Shown: one piece after another, positions 1 to 5,495 of the stretch | Position numbering within the stretch: the first letter of the stretch is position 1 | Layout: each line of letters starts with the position of its first letter | DNA from: an uncultured Corynebacterium sp. | GTDB lineage: Bacteria > Actinomycetota > Actinomycetes > Mycobacteriales > Mycobacteriaceae | Assembly: GCA_945631445.1 (NCBI GenBank) | Contig: CALZCR010000106.1 | Location: 1-6,459, forward strand | Reading direction: 5' to 3' | Length of the DNA: 6,459 bases | Notes under the pieces: model-generated | Told to the model about the DNA's origin: nothing | The model's database searches: none | What the model saw: only the letters and a program-made list of their open reading frames with translations | Position numbers and translations under genes: made by a program

Positions 1-326
1 ACCTCACTCGCTAGCACCGGGGCAGTGGGGTTGGAGACATCGAGCAGGTCGATGTTGCCGGACTGCGCGTTGACCACCAGCAGCTGCCGGGTCTGCGGGT
101 GATAGGTGACGATCTCGGCGGCGGACTCGTCGAATTGACCTGAGTCGTAGGAACCGATCGGGGCGATGGAAAAGGCGTCGGCGTCGACGGCGTTAAGGAT
201 CGGTTCCTCGACGATGAGGGCGGCGGCCGGGGCCGCGAGCGTCAGGCTGGTGGCCGCGGCGGCGCACAAGGCCACGGCGGAACGGCGGACAGGCAAGATT
301 TCAGTCTCCAACTCTGTGAAAGGCAT
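1..326 (-). CDS. Secreted protein, N-terminal part (choice-of-anchor I / beta-propeller-like), partial
   Basis: The gene enters from the left edge on the minus strand, and only about 108 N-terminal residues are present. From ATG at 326 the protein has an Arg-Arg pair at residues 14-15, a hydrophobic alanine-rich stretch (about 16-34) and an AAPAAA segment ending near residue 36, which together read as a signal peptide. The mature part contains IGSYDSGQFDESAAEIV (57-73) followed by a QLLVVNAQSGNIDLLDVSNP-like strand pattern. I associate this with choice-of-anchor I or phytase-like propeller proteins, which are secreted and sometimes annotated as alkaline phosphatases. An alternative TTG start at 296 has GGAG nine bases upstream and would give a more compact signal peptide starting M-P-V-R-R; I cannot decide between the two. 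Secretion is well supported. The family call rests on one motif region, and no enzymatic activity can be assigned from this fragment. Confidence 0.72.
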   Translation of the reverse strand, partial: MPFTELETEILPVRRSAVALCAAAATSLTLAAPAAALIVEEPILNAVDADAFSIAPIGSYDSGQFDESAAEIVTYHPQTRQLLVVNAQSGNIDLLDVSNPTAPVLASE

Positions 327-331
327 GGCTT

Positions 332-350
332 CCCGGTGCCAGGCGCCGGG
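332..350. repeat. 19-bp imperfect palindrome upstream of the secreted-protein gene
   Basis: CCCGGTGCC-A-GGCGCCGGG is an inverted repeat with 9-bp arms matching at 8 positions around a single central base. It ends five bases before the ATG at 326 of the minus-strand gene. It could be a dimeric repressor site, or in RNA a hairpin abutting the ribosome binding region. No regulator is identified. Confidence 0.45.
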
Positions 351-479
351 GAATTCTGTAAGTCCCCTCATCAATAGCCGGGCAAGGTGAGGGGAGGGGA
401 AAATCCCGGCCAGTGACAGGTGGCCGCCCCGTGAACAATGAATGAAGCAAGGCCACCGCCCGCGGAAAGTGGGCCTGGC
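351..479. other. Intergenic region between divergent genes, with two weak inverted repeats
   Basis: This stretch carries no supported gene. Two inverted repeats are visible: CCCCTCA (364-370) with TGAGGGG (388-394), and GGTGGCC (419-425) with GGCCACC (451-457). Neither is followed by a T-run, and their loops of 17 and 25 bases are long for terminators. No -10 element for the minus-strand gene could be fixed with confidence. There is no leader peptide or attenuator pattern ahead of ilvA. Confidence 0.4.
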
Positions 480-511
480 TTGACGGCGGGGCAGGAGGGG
501 GAGACTAGACT
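480..511 (+). promoter_or_regulatory. Candidate ilvA promoter, near-leaderless
   Basis: A -10-like TAGACT lies at 506-511, eight bases before the ilvA ATG at 520. Transcription would therefore start about one to three bases ahead of the start codon. A TTGACG at 480-485 resembles a -35 box, but its 20-base spacing is longer than ideal. The purine-rich stretch at 493-501 is about 18 bases from the ATG, too far to act as a Shine-Dalgarno site, which also favours a leaderless transcript. Confidence 0.5.
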
Positions 512-519
512 CTACGGGC

Positions 520-1812
520 ATGACGACCACGACGCAGTCCCAGGAATTCGAGCCCGTGCACGCCTCCGACATTCAGGCCGCCCAGGCGCGAATTTCCACG
601 GTGATTGCGCCGACCCCGTTGCAGTACTGTCCGCGGTTAAGCGACGAGACGGGCTACGAGGTCTACCTCAAGCGCGAGGACCTGCAGGACGTGCGCTCGT
701 ACAAGATCCGCGGCGCCTACTACGCGATCTCCAACTTGAACGAGCAGGAGCGGGCCGCCGGCGTAGTGGCCGCCTCCGCCGGCAACCACGCCCAGGGCGT
801 CGCCTACGCCTGCCGCACCATGGGCATCCGCGGCAAGATCTTCGTGCCGAACAAGACCCCGAAGCAAAAACGCGACCGCATCGCCGTCCATGGCGGTGAC
901 ATGGTCGAGGTCATCCTCACCGGCGCGACCTTCGACGAAGCCTCCGCGGCCGCCCGCGCCGAGGCGGAGGCCACCGGCGCCACCGTCATCGAGCCTTTCG
1001 ACGCCCGGGACACCGTCATCGGGCAGGGCACCGTCGCCGCGGAGATCCTTTCCCAGCTCACGACGCTGGGCAAGAACCTCGACGCCATCTTCGTGCCCGT
1101 CGGCGGCGGCGGCCTGTTGTCCGGGGTGCTCAGTTACTTCGCCGACATGACGCCGCGCACCGCGGTCATCGGCGTCGAACCGGCCGGAGCGAAGTCGCTG
1201 GCCGCGGCGCTGGACAACCGTGGCCCAATCGCCTTGGAACAGGTGGACACCTTCGTCGACGGCGCCTCGGTGGGCAAGACCGGCCAGGCCACCTACCAGA
1301 TCGTGGAGAGCAACCTCGGGCGCCTGCATCTGGTCGACGTCGACGAAGGCGCGGTCTGCACCGACATGCTGGACCTCTACCAGTCGGAAGGCATCATCGC
1401 CGAGCCCGCCGGCGCCCTGTCCGTCGCGGGACTGCGTGAGGTCAACCTCGAAGAAGGCGACGTGGTCGTGGCGATCATCTCCGGCGGCAACAACGACGTG
1501 CTGCGCTACGCGGAGATCATGGAGCGCTCCCTGGTCCACCGCGGGCTCAAGCACTATTTCCTGGTGAACTTCCCCCAGGAACCCGGCCAGTTGCGGCACT
1601 TCCTCAACGACATCCTCGGCCCCGAGGACGACATCACGTTGTTTGAATACCTCAAGCGCAACAACCGGGAGACCGGTGCGGCGCTCGTCGGCATCGAGCT
1701 GGGCAGCGCCGCCGACCTCAGCGGCCTGCTCGCCCGGATGAACGAGTCCCGGATCGACTGCCGCCAGCTCGAGCCCGGCACCCCGGAGTACGAGTACCTG
1801 GTCAGCAGCTAG
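520..1812 (+). CDS. ilvA: Threonine ammonia-lyase (threonine dehydratase), biosynthetic IlvA
   Basis: This cytoplasmic PLP enzyme deaminates L-threonine to 2-oxobutanoate, the first committed step of isoleucine synthesis. The 430-residue protein has the fold-type II catalytic domain at about 15-330. Visible motifs are the PLP lysine in SYKIRG (K62), SAGNHAQG (86-93), the phosphate-binding glycine loop GGGGLL (195-200), EPAGA (295-299) and SGGN (321-324). Residues from about 340 to the end (SLVHRGLKHYFLVNFPQEPG onwards) form one ACT-like regulatory domain, the usual site of isoleucine feedback inhibition. At 430 residues it is the short type found in corynebacteria, not the roughly 514-residue E. 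coli type with two ACT-like subdomains. The start at 520 fits the upstream -10 element and the family's short, variable N-terminus. Its stop directly abuts the stop of convergent treZ. The catalytic and glycine-loop motifs are intact, so the gene appears functional. Confidence 0.97.
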   Translation: MTTTTQSQEFEPVHASDIQAAQARISTVIAPTPLQYCPRLSDETGYEVYLKREDLQDVRSYKIRGAYYAISNLNEQERAAGVVAASAGNHAQGVAYACRTMGIRGKIFVPNKTPKQKRDRIAVHGGDMVEVILTGATFDEASAAARAEAEATGATVIEPFDARDTVIGQGTVAAEILSQLTTLGKNLDAIFVPVGGGGLLSGVLSYFADMTPRTAVIGVEPAGAKSLAAALDNRGPIALEQVDTFVDGASVGKTGQATYQIVESNLGRLHLVDVDEGAVCTDMLDLYQSEGIIAEPAGALSVAGLREVNLEEGDVVVAIISGGNNDVLRYAEIMERSLVHRGLKHYFLVNFPQEPGQLRHFLNDILGPEDDITLFEYLKRNNRETGAALVGIELGSAADLSGLLARMNESRIDCRQLEPGTPEYEYLVSS

Positions 1813-3582
1813 CTAGCAGCGCTTGATCAGCGCGAACTCCCACGGGGCCAACTCGGTGGCCTCCTTGCCGACCTGCGGGTCGGTGAACGAGTACACCAGC
1901 TGTCCGCCGTAGGGCACGTGTGCGGTGCGCCCGGAGAGGTTCGCCAGCAGCAGGTGCTCGTCGTTGCCCATCGCCAGCCAGGGCGCCATTTCGTCGCCCC
2001 CGCCGTCGACCGTCAGGTCGCGCAGGTCCGGGCGCGCCAGCTGCAGCTCCCGACGCAGCCGCAGCAGGGTGGTGTAGCCCTCCAGGATGCGTTGTTGCTC
2101 GGCGTCGAAGTCCCAGTCCAGCTTCGCGGAGGAATACGTCGCCTCCGACGCCGGGTCCGGCACCTCGTGGTCGTCCCACCCGGAGTGGGCGAACTCGCGG
2201 CGACGCCCCTCGCGGGTCGCCTCGTTGAGGTGTTCGTCGGTGTGCGAGCAGAAGAAGGGGAAGGGCGTCGTCGCGCCGAACTCCTCGCCCATGAACAGCA
2301 TCGGGGTAAAGGGGGAGCAGTAGATCACCGCCGCTTTGAGCACCTGCTGCTCCGGGCTCAGGTTCATTGACGGGCGATCGCCCGCCGCCCGGTTGCCGGT
2401 CTGGTCGTGCGTGGTGGTGTAGGTGACCAGTTTCCAGGCGGGCACGTGCTCCTTGTTGATCTCCCGTCCATGGGTGCGTCCCCGGTAGGAGGAGTAGGTT
2501 CCGGTGAAGAACCAGCCTTCCCGCAAGGCCTTGAGCAGCGCCTCCAGGGAACCGAAGTCTTCGTAGTAGGCGTGGTCTTCCCCGGACACCAACGTGTGCA
2601 ACGCGTGGTGGATGTCATCGACCCACTGGCCGTCGAGCCCGTAGCCGCCGCCGGCCCGGTCGGTGAGCAGGCGCGGGTCATTCAAATCGGACTCCGCGAT
2701 GAGCGTCTTCGGTACCCCGGTGCGGCCCTGCACGTCGTCTGCGACCGCCCGCATCTGCTCCATGATCGAGTAGGCGCCGCGGTCGTCGTAGGAGTGCATC
2801 GCGTCCAGGCGCAGCCCGTCGATGTGGAATTCATCGAGCCACTGGCGCACGGAGTCGAGCACGTAGGCACGCACTTCATCCGACTGGTGGTTGGACAGGT
2901 TCACCGTCTCACCCCAGCCAGTGGAACCGCCGGCAGTGTAGGGGCCGTAGAGGCCGTTGTAATTGCCGTCGGGGCCGAAGTGGTTGTAGACGACGTCCAA
3001 AAGGACGGCGATCCCGCGGTTATGGCACGCGTCGACCAGTCGCTTTAAGCCCTCCGGCCCCCCGTAGGAGTGCTGGACAGCGAGCCAGTCCACGCCGTCA
3101 TAGCCCCAGTTGCGTTCCCCGCCGAAGGGGTTGACCGGCATCAACTCGATGGCGGTGATTCCCAGGTCACTCAAGTGATCCAGCTTGTCGATGACCGCGT
3201 CGAAGGTGCCTTCCGGGGTAAAGGTGCCCACATGTAGCTCGTAGATGACCATCGATTCCAAGCTCCGCCCGGTCCAGGCCTGATCGGTCCAGTCGAAATC
3301 GTCGGCGACTACTTCGGACAGCCCGTGGATCCCGTCGGGCTGGGCGCGGGTGCGCGGATCGGGGAACGCGGGGGACCACTCGCCGTCAATGAGCAGCTCG
3401 AAACCGTACCGCAGGCCCGGCTCCTTTATCACGCCCGGCTCCGAGCACACCCACCAGTCGCCGGCGCGCTTGGCCATCGGATACACGGTGGAGTCCTCCA
3501 CGCCGACGCGCAGCCGGACCTCCTCAGGGGCGGGCGCCCAAACGGTGAACAGGTCAGATCCCGGGTAAGTCGCTGTGTTCAT
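1813..3582 (-). CDS. treZ: Malto-oligosyltrehalose trehalohydrolase TreZ
   Basis: TreZ is a GH13 enzyme that hydrolyses maltooligosyl-trehalose, made by TreY, to release trehalose from glycogen or maltodextrin. The 589-residue protein starts with a CBM48-like N-terminal domain (FTVWAPAPEEVRLRV, 12-26). The (beta/alpha)8 barrel follows: YELHVGTFTPEGTF (114-127), DVVYNHFGP (196-204), GLRLDAMHS with nucleophile D260, LIAESDLNDP with acid/base E297, and TTTHDQTGNR with the transition-state aspartate D393. MLFMGEEFG (428-436) and a beta-rich C-terminal domain complete it. The YELHVGTFTPEGTFDA and IAESDLNDP segments are typical of TreZ and separate it from GlgB and GlgX. The length is normal for the family. 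The start at 3582 is supported by a -10-like TAGCCT six bases upstream and by the expected N-terminal domain boundary. TreY is not in the window. No terminator separates it from convergent ilvA. Confidence 0.96.
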   Translation of the reverse strand: MNTATYPGSDLFTVWAPAPEEVRLRVGVEDSTVYPMAKRAGDWWVCSEPGVIKEPGLRYGFELLIDGEWSPAFPDPRTRAQPDGIHGLSEVVADDFDWTDQAWTGRSLESMVIYELHVGTFTPEGTFDAVIDKLDHLSDLGITAIELMPVNPFGGERNWGYDGVDWLAVQHSYGGPEGLKRLVDACHNRGIAVLLDVVYNHFGPDGNYNGLYGPYTAGGSTGWGETVNLSNHQSDEVRAYVLDSVRQWLDEFHIDGLRLDAMHSYDDRGAYSIMEQMRAVADDVQGRTGVPKTLIAESDLNDPRLLTDRAGGGYGLDGQWVDDIHHALHTLVSGEDHAYYEDFGSLEALLKALREGWFFTGTYSSYRGRTHGREINKEHVPAWKLVTYTTTHDQTGNRAAGDRPSMNLSPEQQVLKAAVIYCSPFTPMLFMGEEFGATTPFPFFCSHTDEHLNEATREGRRREFAHSGWDDHEVPDPASEATYSSAKLDWDFDAEQQRILEGYTTLLRLRRELQLARPDLRDLTVDGGGDEMAPWLAMGNDEHLLLANLSGRTAHVPYGGQLVYSFTDPQVGKEATELAPWEFALIKRC

Positions 3583-3588
3583 GACCCC

Positions 3589-3594
3589 AGGCTA
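3589..3594 (-). promoter_or_regulatory. Candidate -10 element of treZ (leaderless)
   Basis: Read on the minus strand, TAGCCT spans 3594-3589 with six bases (GGGGTC) before the treZ ATG at 3582. This places the transcription start on or next to the start codon. The GGGG run is only two bases from the ATG, too close for a Shine-Dalgarno site. No good -35 is visible. Confidence 0.45.
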
Positions 3595-3620
3595 TGGATT
3601 TTTTCCCTGCCCTGCACGGG

Positions 3621-3626
3621 TAGGCT
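3621..3626 (+). promoter_or_regulatory. Candidate -10 element of the IMPACT-family gene
   Basis: TAGGCT lies ten bases upstream of the ATG at 3637, implying a 5' leader of only a few bases. It is divergent from the treZ -10 within the same 54-bp gap, so the two RNA polymerase footprints would overlap. No convincing -35 is visible. Confidence 0.42.
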
Positions 3627-3636
3627 CACAGGCGAC

Positions 3637-4284
3637 ATGCAATCCTCCTACCGCCTGCCCCGCGCCGACGTCACCACCGAATACGAGTGGGAGATCAAAC
3701 GCTCCCGCTTCATCACCCACATCCGCCGCGTCCGCGACTCGGACGAGGCCCGCGACTTCATCCAGGAGATCAAGGCCCGCTACCCGGACGCCACCCACAA
3801 CTGCAGCGCCTACCTCCACCACGTCGAAGGCTCCAACCCCGTGGAACGCTCCTCCGACGACGGCGAACCTTCCGGCACCGCCGGCAAGCCCATGCTCGAA
3901 CAGCTCAAAGGCTCCGGGATGCTCGACGTCGCCGCCGTGGTCACCCGCTACTTCGGCGGCGTCAAACTCGGCGGCGGGGGACTGGTGCACGCCTACTCCA
4001 ACTCCGTCGGCGACGCCCTGCCACTCGTCGAACAGGTCACCCGCTCCCGCAAAGAGCTCCGCCAGGCCGACTTCCCCCACGCCGACGCTGGCCGGATCGA
4101 AGCCGAACTGCGCGCCCGGGGAATCGAGGTGGTCGACGTGGCCTACGGCGCCCACGCCACTTACACCCTCGCCGTCGACCCCGGCGGGGCGGAGGAACTA
4201 AATGACCTCCTCGCGACGTTGACACAAGGACAGACCTCCACCCGTGAAGCCGGCACGGCTTGGGTGGAAACCGCCGGAGACTAA
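3637..4284 (+). CDS. IMPACT/YigZ family protein (UPF0029)
   Basis: A 215-residue cytoplasmic protein of the YigZ/IMPACT family, linked to translation and ribosome-associated regulation; its biochemical activity in bacteria is not settled. Family motifs are clear: KRSRFI (21-26), HNCSAY (54-59), SSDDGEPSGTAGKPML (72-87) and VVTRYFGGVKLGGGGL (101-116). Residues from about 140 to 215 form the smaller C-terminal ferredoxin-like domain (DUF1949-like). The frame is open upstream into treZ, back to 3325. I chose ATG 3637 because the protein then has the family's usual length and N-terminus (SYRLPRADVTTEYEWEIKRS), and because the longer form would lie antisense within treZ. A -10-like TAGGCT lies just upstream. 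It probably shares transcripts with the two genes that follow, which begin 14 and 254 bases after its stop. Confidence 0.94.
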   Translation: MQSSYRLPRADVTTEYEWEIKRSRFITHIRRVRDSDEARDFIQEIKARYPDATHNCSAYLHHVEGSNPVERSSDDGEPSGTAGKPMLEQLKGSGMLDVAAVVTRYFGGVKLGGGGLVHAYSNSVGDALPLVEQVTRSRKELRQADFPHADAGRIEAELRARGIEVVDVAYGAHATYTLAVDPGGAEELNDLLATLTQGQTSTREAGTAWVETAGD

Positions 4285-4285
4285 G

Positions 4286-4291
4286 TAGGAT
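4286..4291 (+). promoter_or_regulatory. Candidate -10 element of the small membrane protein gene
   Basis: TAGGAT lies one base after the IMPACT-family stop codon and seven bases before the ATG at 4299, with no Shine-Dalgarno sequence between. This suggests a leaderless internal promoter in addition to possible read-through from the upstream gene. Confidence 0.42.
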
Positions 4292-4298
4292 TGGCCCC

Positions 4299-4529
4299 AT
4301 GACAATGCAGCCCCGCCCCAGCAACCCCATCGAGAAGCGCAAAGCCGACGTGCGCAAATACACCCGCAACACCGCCCTGTGGGTCGGTGGCGGCCTCGTC
4401 GGCGGCTTGGGCATGTTCCTCATCTCCGGATTCGGCTCCGCCTGGCTGATCATTGGCTTCGTCGTCGCCGTCGTCGGCGGCCTGGTCAACGCCAACAAGG
4501 TGCGCAAGACCCTCAATGGCAAGGACTAG
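4299..4529 (+). CDS. Small two-helix membrane protein, function unknown
   Basis: A 76-residue protein with a basic, polar N-terminus (about 1-24, containing EKRKADVRKYTR). Two hydrophobic glycine-rich segments follow at about 25-44 (ALWVGGGLVGGLGMFLISG) and 47-67 (AWLIIGFVVAVVGGLVNA). The C-terminus is short and basic (NKVRKTLNGKD). The helices are separated by only a short polar turn, so it reads as an inner-membrane hairpin with both ends probably cytoplasmic by the positive-inside rule. I do not recognise the family. ATG 4299 was chosen over an upstream in-frame ATG at 4260, which lies inside the IMPACT gene; ATG 4305 is also possible. The S4-domain gene starts nine bases after its stop, with a good ribosome binding site overlapping the stop, so the two are very likely cotranscribed. 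Confidence 0.72.
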   Translation: MTMQPRPSNPIEKRKADVRKYTRNTALWVGGGLVGGLGMFLISGFGSAWLIIGFVVAVVGGLVNANKVRKTLNGKD

Positions 4530-4532
4530 GAG
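4528..4532 (+). promoter_or_regulatory. Shine-Dalgarno site of the S4-domain gene
   Basis: AGGAG overlaps the TAG stop (4527-4529) of the upstream gene and sits six bases before ATG 4539. It is the clearest Shine-Dalgarno site in the window and contrasts with the leaderless-looking starts of the other plus-strand genes. It implies translation from a longer mRNA, that is, operon expression. Confidence 0.65.
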
Positions 4533-4538
4533 TAAGAG

Positions 4539-4919
4539 ATGACCCAGCCGGACGGGACCCCCGTGCGTATCGACGTGTGGGTGTGGGCGGTCCGCCTCTT
4601 CAAGACCCGTGGCATCGCCGCCGACGCGGTGCGCGCCGGGCACGTCAAACTCAACGGCGTTTCGGTGAAACCGGCCGCGCAGGTCGTCCCCGGTGACACC
4701 GTGCGTATCTGGAAGGACCACCGCGAGCTGAAGCTCGAGGTGCTGGCCACCGTGCGCAAGCGCGTGGGCGCGCCCGTCGCGCGGCGCTGCTACGCAGATC
4801 ATTCGCCGCCGCCTCCGCCGAAGGAGGTGCTGGCGTCGGTGCCGGTGCGCGACCGCGGCGCCGGGCGTCCGACGAAGAAGGAACGCCGCGAGCTGGACCG
4901 GTTGCACGGGCGCCGGTAG
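4539..4919 (+). CDS. S4-domain RNA-binding protein, Hsp15 (HslR)/RqcP-like
   Basis: A 126-residue basic protein. The S4 RNA-binding domain occupies about 9-62: VRIDVWVWAVRLFKTR, AADAVRAGHVKLNGV and KPAAQVVPGDTVRI match the order and spacing of the S4 fold. A KDHRELKLEVLATVRKRVGAPVA segment follows, then a proline run (about 90-94) and a lysine/arginine-rich tail ending GRPTKKERRELDRLHGRR. This layout is that of the Hsp15/HslR and RqcP family, which binds 50S subunits carrying stalled nascent chains and helps ribosome quality control. That role is known from the family and not shown here. Its neighbour two genes upstream is the translation-linked IMPACT protein. No other gene lies downstream before the mobile-element scar. 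It could instead be annotated simply as an RNA-binding S4 domain protein. Confidence 0.93.
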   Translation: MTQPDGTPVRIDVWVWAVRLFKTRGIAADAVRAGHVKLNGVSVKPAAQVVPGDTVRIWKDHRELKLEVLATVRKRVGAPVARRCYADHSPPPPPKEVLASVPVRDRGAGRPTKKERRELDRLHGRR

Positions 4920-4952
4920 GTGGAAAGTCATACTCGTGCGAAAGCCCCAAAG

Positions 4953-5059
4953 GGCGCTGTTGCAAACTCCCATTTGAGCCCATTCCGCGAAGATTGTGAC
5001 CGCTGCGTACGGCGGTTTTCTGAATGGGGCAACCATGACTCGCTATTCGCAACAGTCCC
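4953..5059. mobile_element. Possible IS6-family-like remnant (MITE-like, about 107 bp)
   Basis: The left end reads GGCGCTGTTGCAAA (4953-4966). The right end, read on the minus strand, is GGGACTGTTGCGAA (5059-5046). The ends match at 11 of 14 positions as inverted repeats and resemble IS6-family termini such as IS26 (GGCACTGTTGCAAA, recalled from memory). Shortly inside the right end, an ATG at 5036 on the minus strand opens a reading frame beginning MVAPFRKPPYAAVTIFAEWA. It faintly recalls IS6 transposase N-termini (PF..., then a hydrophobic run and Trp), but the frame continues straight out of the other end. A second inverted pair, GCCCATTC (4978-4985) and GAATGGGGC (5022-5030), lies inside. 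No 8-bp target duplication is visible in the flanks. It may be an internally deleted insertion sequence or a chance inverted repeat. Confidence 0.42.
4999..5019 (+). terminator. Candidate rho-independent terminator
   Basis: ACCGCT (4999-5004) pairs with GGCGGT (5011-5016), with one terminal G-T pair, around a six-base loop. A short T-run (5016-5019) follows. It lies about 80 bases after the S4-domain gene, a sensible place to end that operon. The stem is short and the T-run has only four bases. It lies within the possible mobile-element remnant. Confidence 0.35.
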
Positions 5060-5097
5060 CGGGTCTTAGGGGATTGTTCTTGTCGGGCAGGCGTAAC

Positions 5098-5128
5098 AGG
5101 TAAGGGGCTGGCGCGTTGCCGCTTACTT
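5098..5128. repeat. Stem-loop downstream of the antitoxin gene
   Basis: GTAAGGGGC (5100-5108) pairs with GCCGCTTAC (5118-5126) with one mismatch around a nine-base loop; a G-T and an A-T pair can extend the stem on the outer side. It lies about 40 bases past the minus-strand antitoxin stop. It could end that transcript, but there is no T-run on either strand, so it is only a candidate hairpin. The rest of 5060-5165 shows no gene. Confidence 0.3.
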
Positions 5129-5165
5129 ACGTCGTTATCGCGACAGCGAATGGTCGGTCGGGTCT

Positions 5166-5438
5166 TTAGTGGTCGTCCTCGGCCAAGACATCATCCAGGT
5201 GGATGCGGGTGCCGTCGTCCTCACCGCGGGCCTGCCGCAGGGCTTCGAGGTCTGCGCGACGCTCGAGCGCGTCCAGCAGTTCTAGATCCTCGACGGAGAT
5301 GATGGCTGCCACGGGTTTTCCATGCCGGGTCACTGCGGTGCGCTGACCAGCGAAGGTGGCCTGGTTGACGACCTCGCCCAAGTCTTTACGTAGATCGCCT
5401 AAAGACACGGCGGGCACGTTGTTCATGGCGGTAGTCAT
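5166..5438 (-). CDS. Type II antitoxin, Phd/YefM family
   Basis: A 90-residue protein with the Phd/YefM fold. The N-terminal DNA-binding part includes VPAVSLGDLRKDLGEVVNQA (8-27), TAVTRHGKPVAAIISVEDLE (34-53) and then LLDALERRADLEALRQAR. The acidic C-terminus (GEDDGTRIHLDDVLAEDDH) is the type of tail that wraps and neutralises the partner toxin. Start 5438 is chosen because a -10-like TATGGT ends six bases upstream; ATG 5426 (MNNVPAV) is the alternative. No Shine-Dalgarno site is visible. The RelE-like toxin lies 81 bases away on the opposite strand, so the pair is divergent, whereas most Phd/YefM antitoxins are the first gene of a shared operon. The family would be expected to repress its own promoter, with toxin as corepressor. 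Confidence 0.93.
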   Translation of the reverse strand: MTTAMNNVPAVSLGDLRKDLGEVVNQATFAGQRTAVTRHGKPVAAIISVEDLELLDALERRADLEALRQARGEDDGTRIHLDDVLAEDDH

Positions 5439-5444
5439 GGCTCT

Positions 5445-5472
5445 ACCATACCCGAAAGTAAGCAAATGTAAT
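5445..5472 (-). promoter_or_regulatory. Candidate antitoxin promoter, leaderless
   Basis: On the minus strand, ATTACA (5472-5467, four of six matches to a -35) is followed after 16 bases by TATGGT (5450-5445). Six bases then precede the antitoxin ATG at 5438, so transcription would start on the start codon. An imperfect inverted repeat, AAAT...ATTT at 5464-5476, overlaps the -35. Confidence 0.48.
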
Positions 5473-5481
5473 ATTTCGTGC

Positions 5482-5495
5482 AATTTGTACAAATT
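5482..5495. promoter_or_regulatory. Perfect 14-bp palindrome with TGTACA core; candidate toxin-antitoxin operator
   Basis: AATTTGTACAAATT is fully self-complementary and stands in the AT-rich spacer between the divergent antitoxin and toxin genes. The E. coli YefM-YoeB complex is known to bind palindromes with a TGTACA core, and the antitoxin here is of the Phd/YefM family. The palindrome covers the proposed toxin -35 (5485-5490), so binding would block toxin transcription. Its use as an operator here is inferred. Confidence 0.55.

Noticed and set aside
438..899. 153-codon frame starting in the ilvA upstream region
   Set aside because: It runs out of frame through ilvA, has arginine/glycine-rich shadow composition, and has no ribosome binding site or family similarity. 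It is not an attenuator leader peptide either.
637..1599. Long open frame of 320 codons on the minus strand inside ilvA
   Set aside because: It is antisense to a clear IlvA with all motifs intact, has low-complexity Gly/Ala/Val/Asp composition typical of a GC-rich shadow frame, and shows no recognisable domain.
1918..3048. Plus-strand open frames opposite treZ (1918-2370 and 2407-3048)
   Set aside because: Antisense to TreZ, which carries all three GH13 catalytic residues; both frames have shadow-type composition.
3325..3636. Upstream extension of the IMPACT-family frame into treZ
   Set aside because: It would add about 104 residues with no family similarity, lying antisense to the TreZ N-terminus. 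The family length and the -10 element support ATG 3637.
3592..4155. 187-codon minus-strand frame opposite the IMPACT gene
   Set aside because: Glycine/valine/alanine-rich antisense shadow of a well-supported gene.
4944..4955. GCCC-CAAA-GGGC hairpin after the S4-domain gene as a terminator
   Set aside because: The stem has only four base pairs and no T-run. The hairpin at 4999-5019 is the better candidate.
4281..5036. 251-codon minus-strand frame opposite the small membrane and S4 genes
   Set aside because: Its body is an antisense shadow of two supported plus-strand genes. Only its first residues, inside the possible IS remnant, might derive from a transposase.
4945..5067. 8-bp target-site duplication around the possible IS6-like remnant
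   Set aside because: The eight bases on the left (CCCCAAAG) and right (CGGGTCTT) do not match, so insertion by standard IS6 transposition is not shown.
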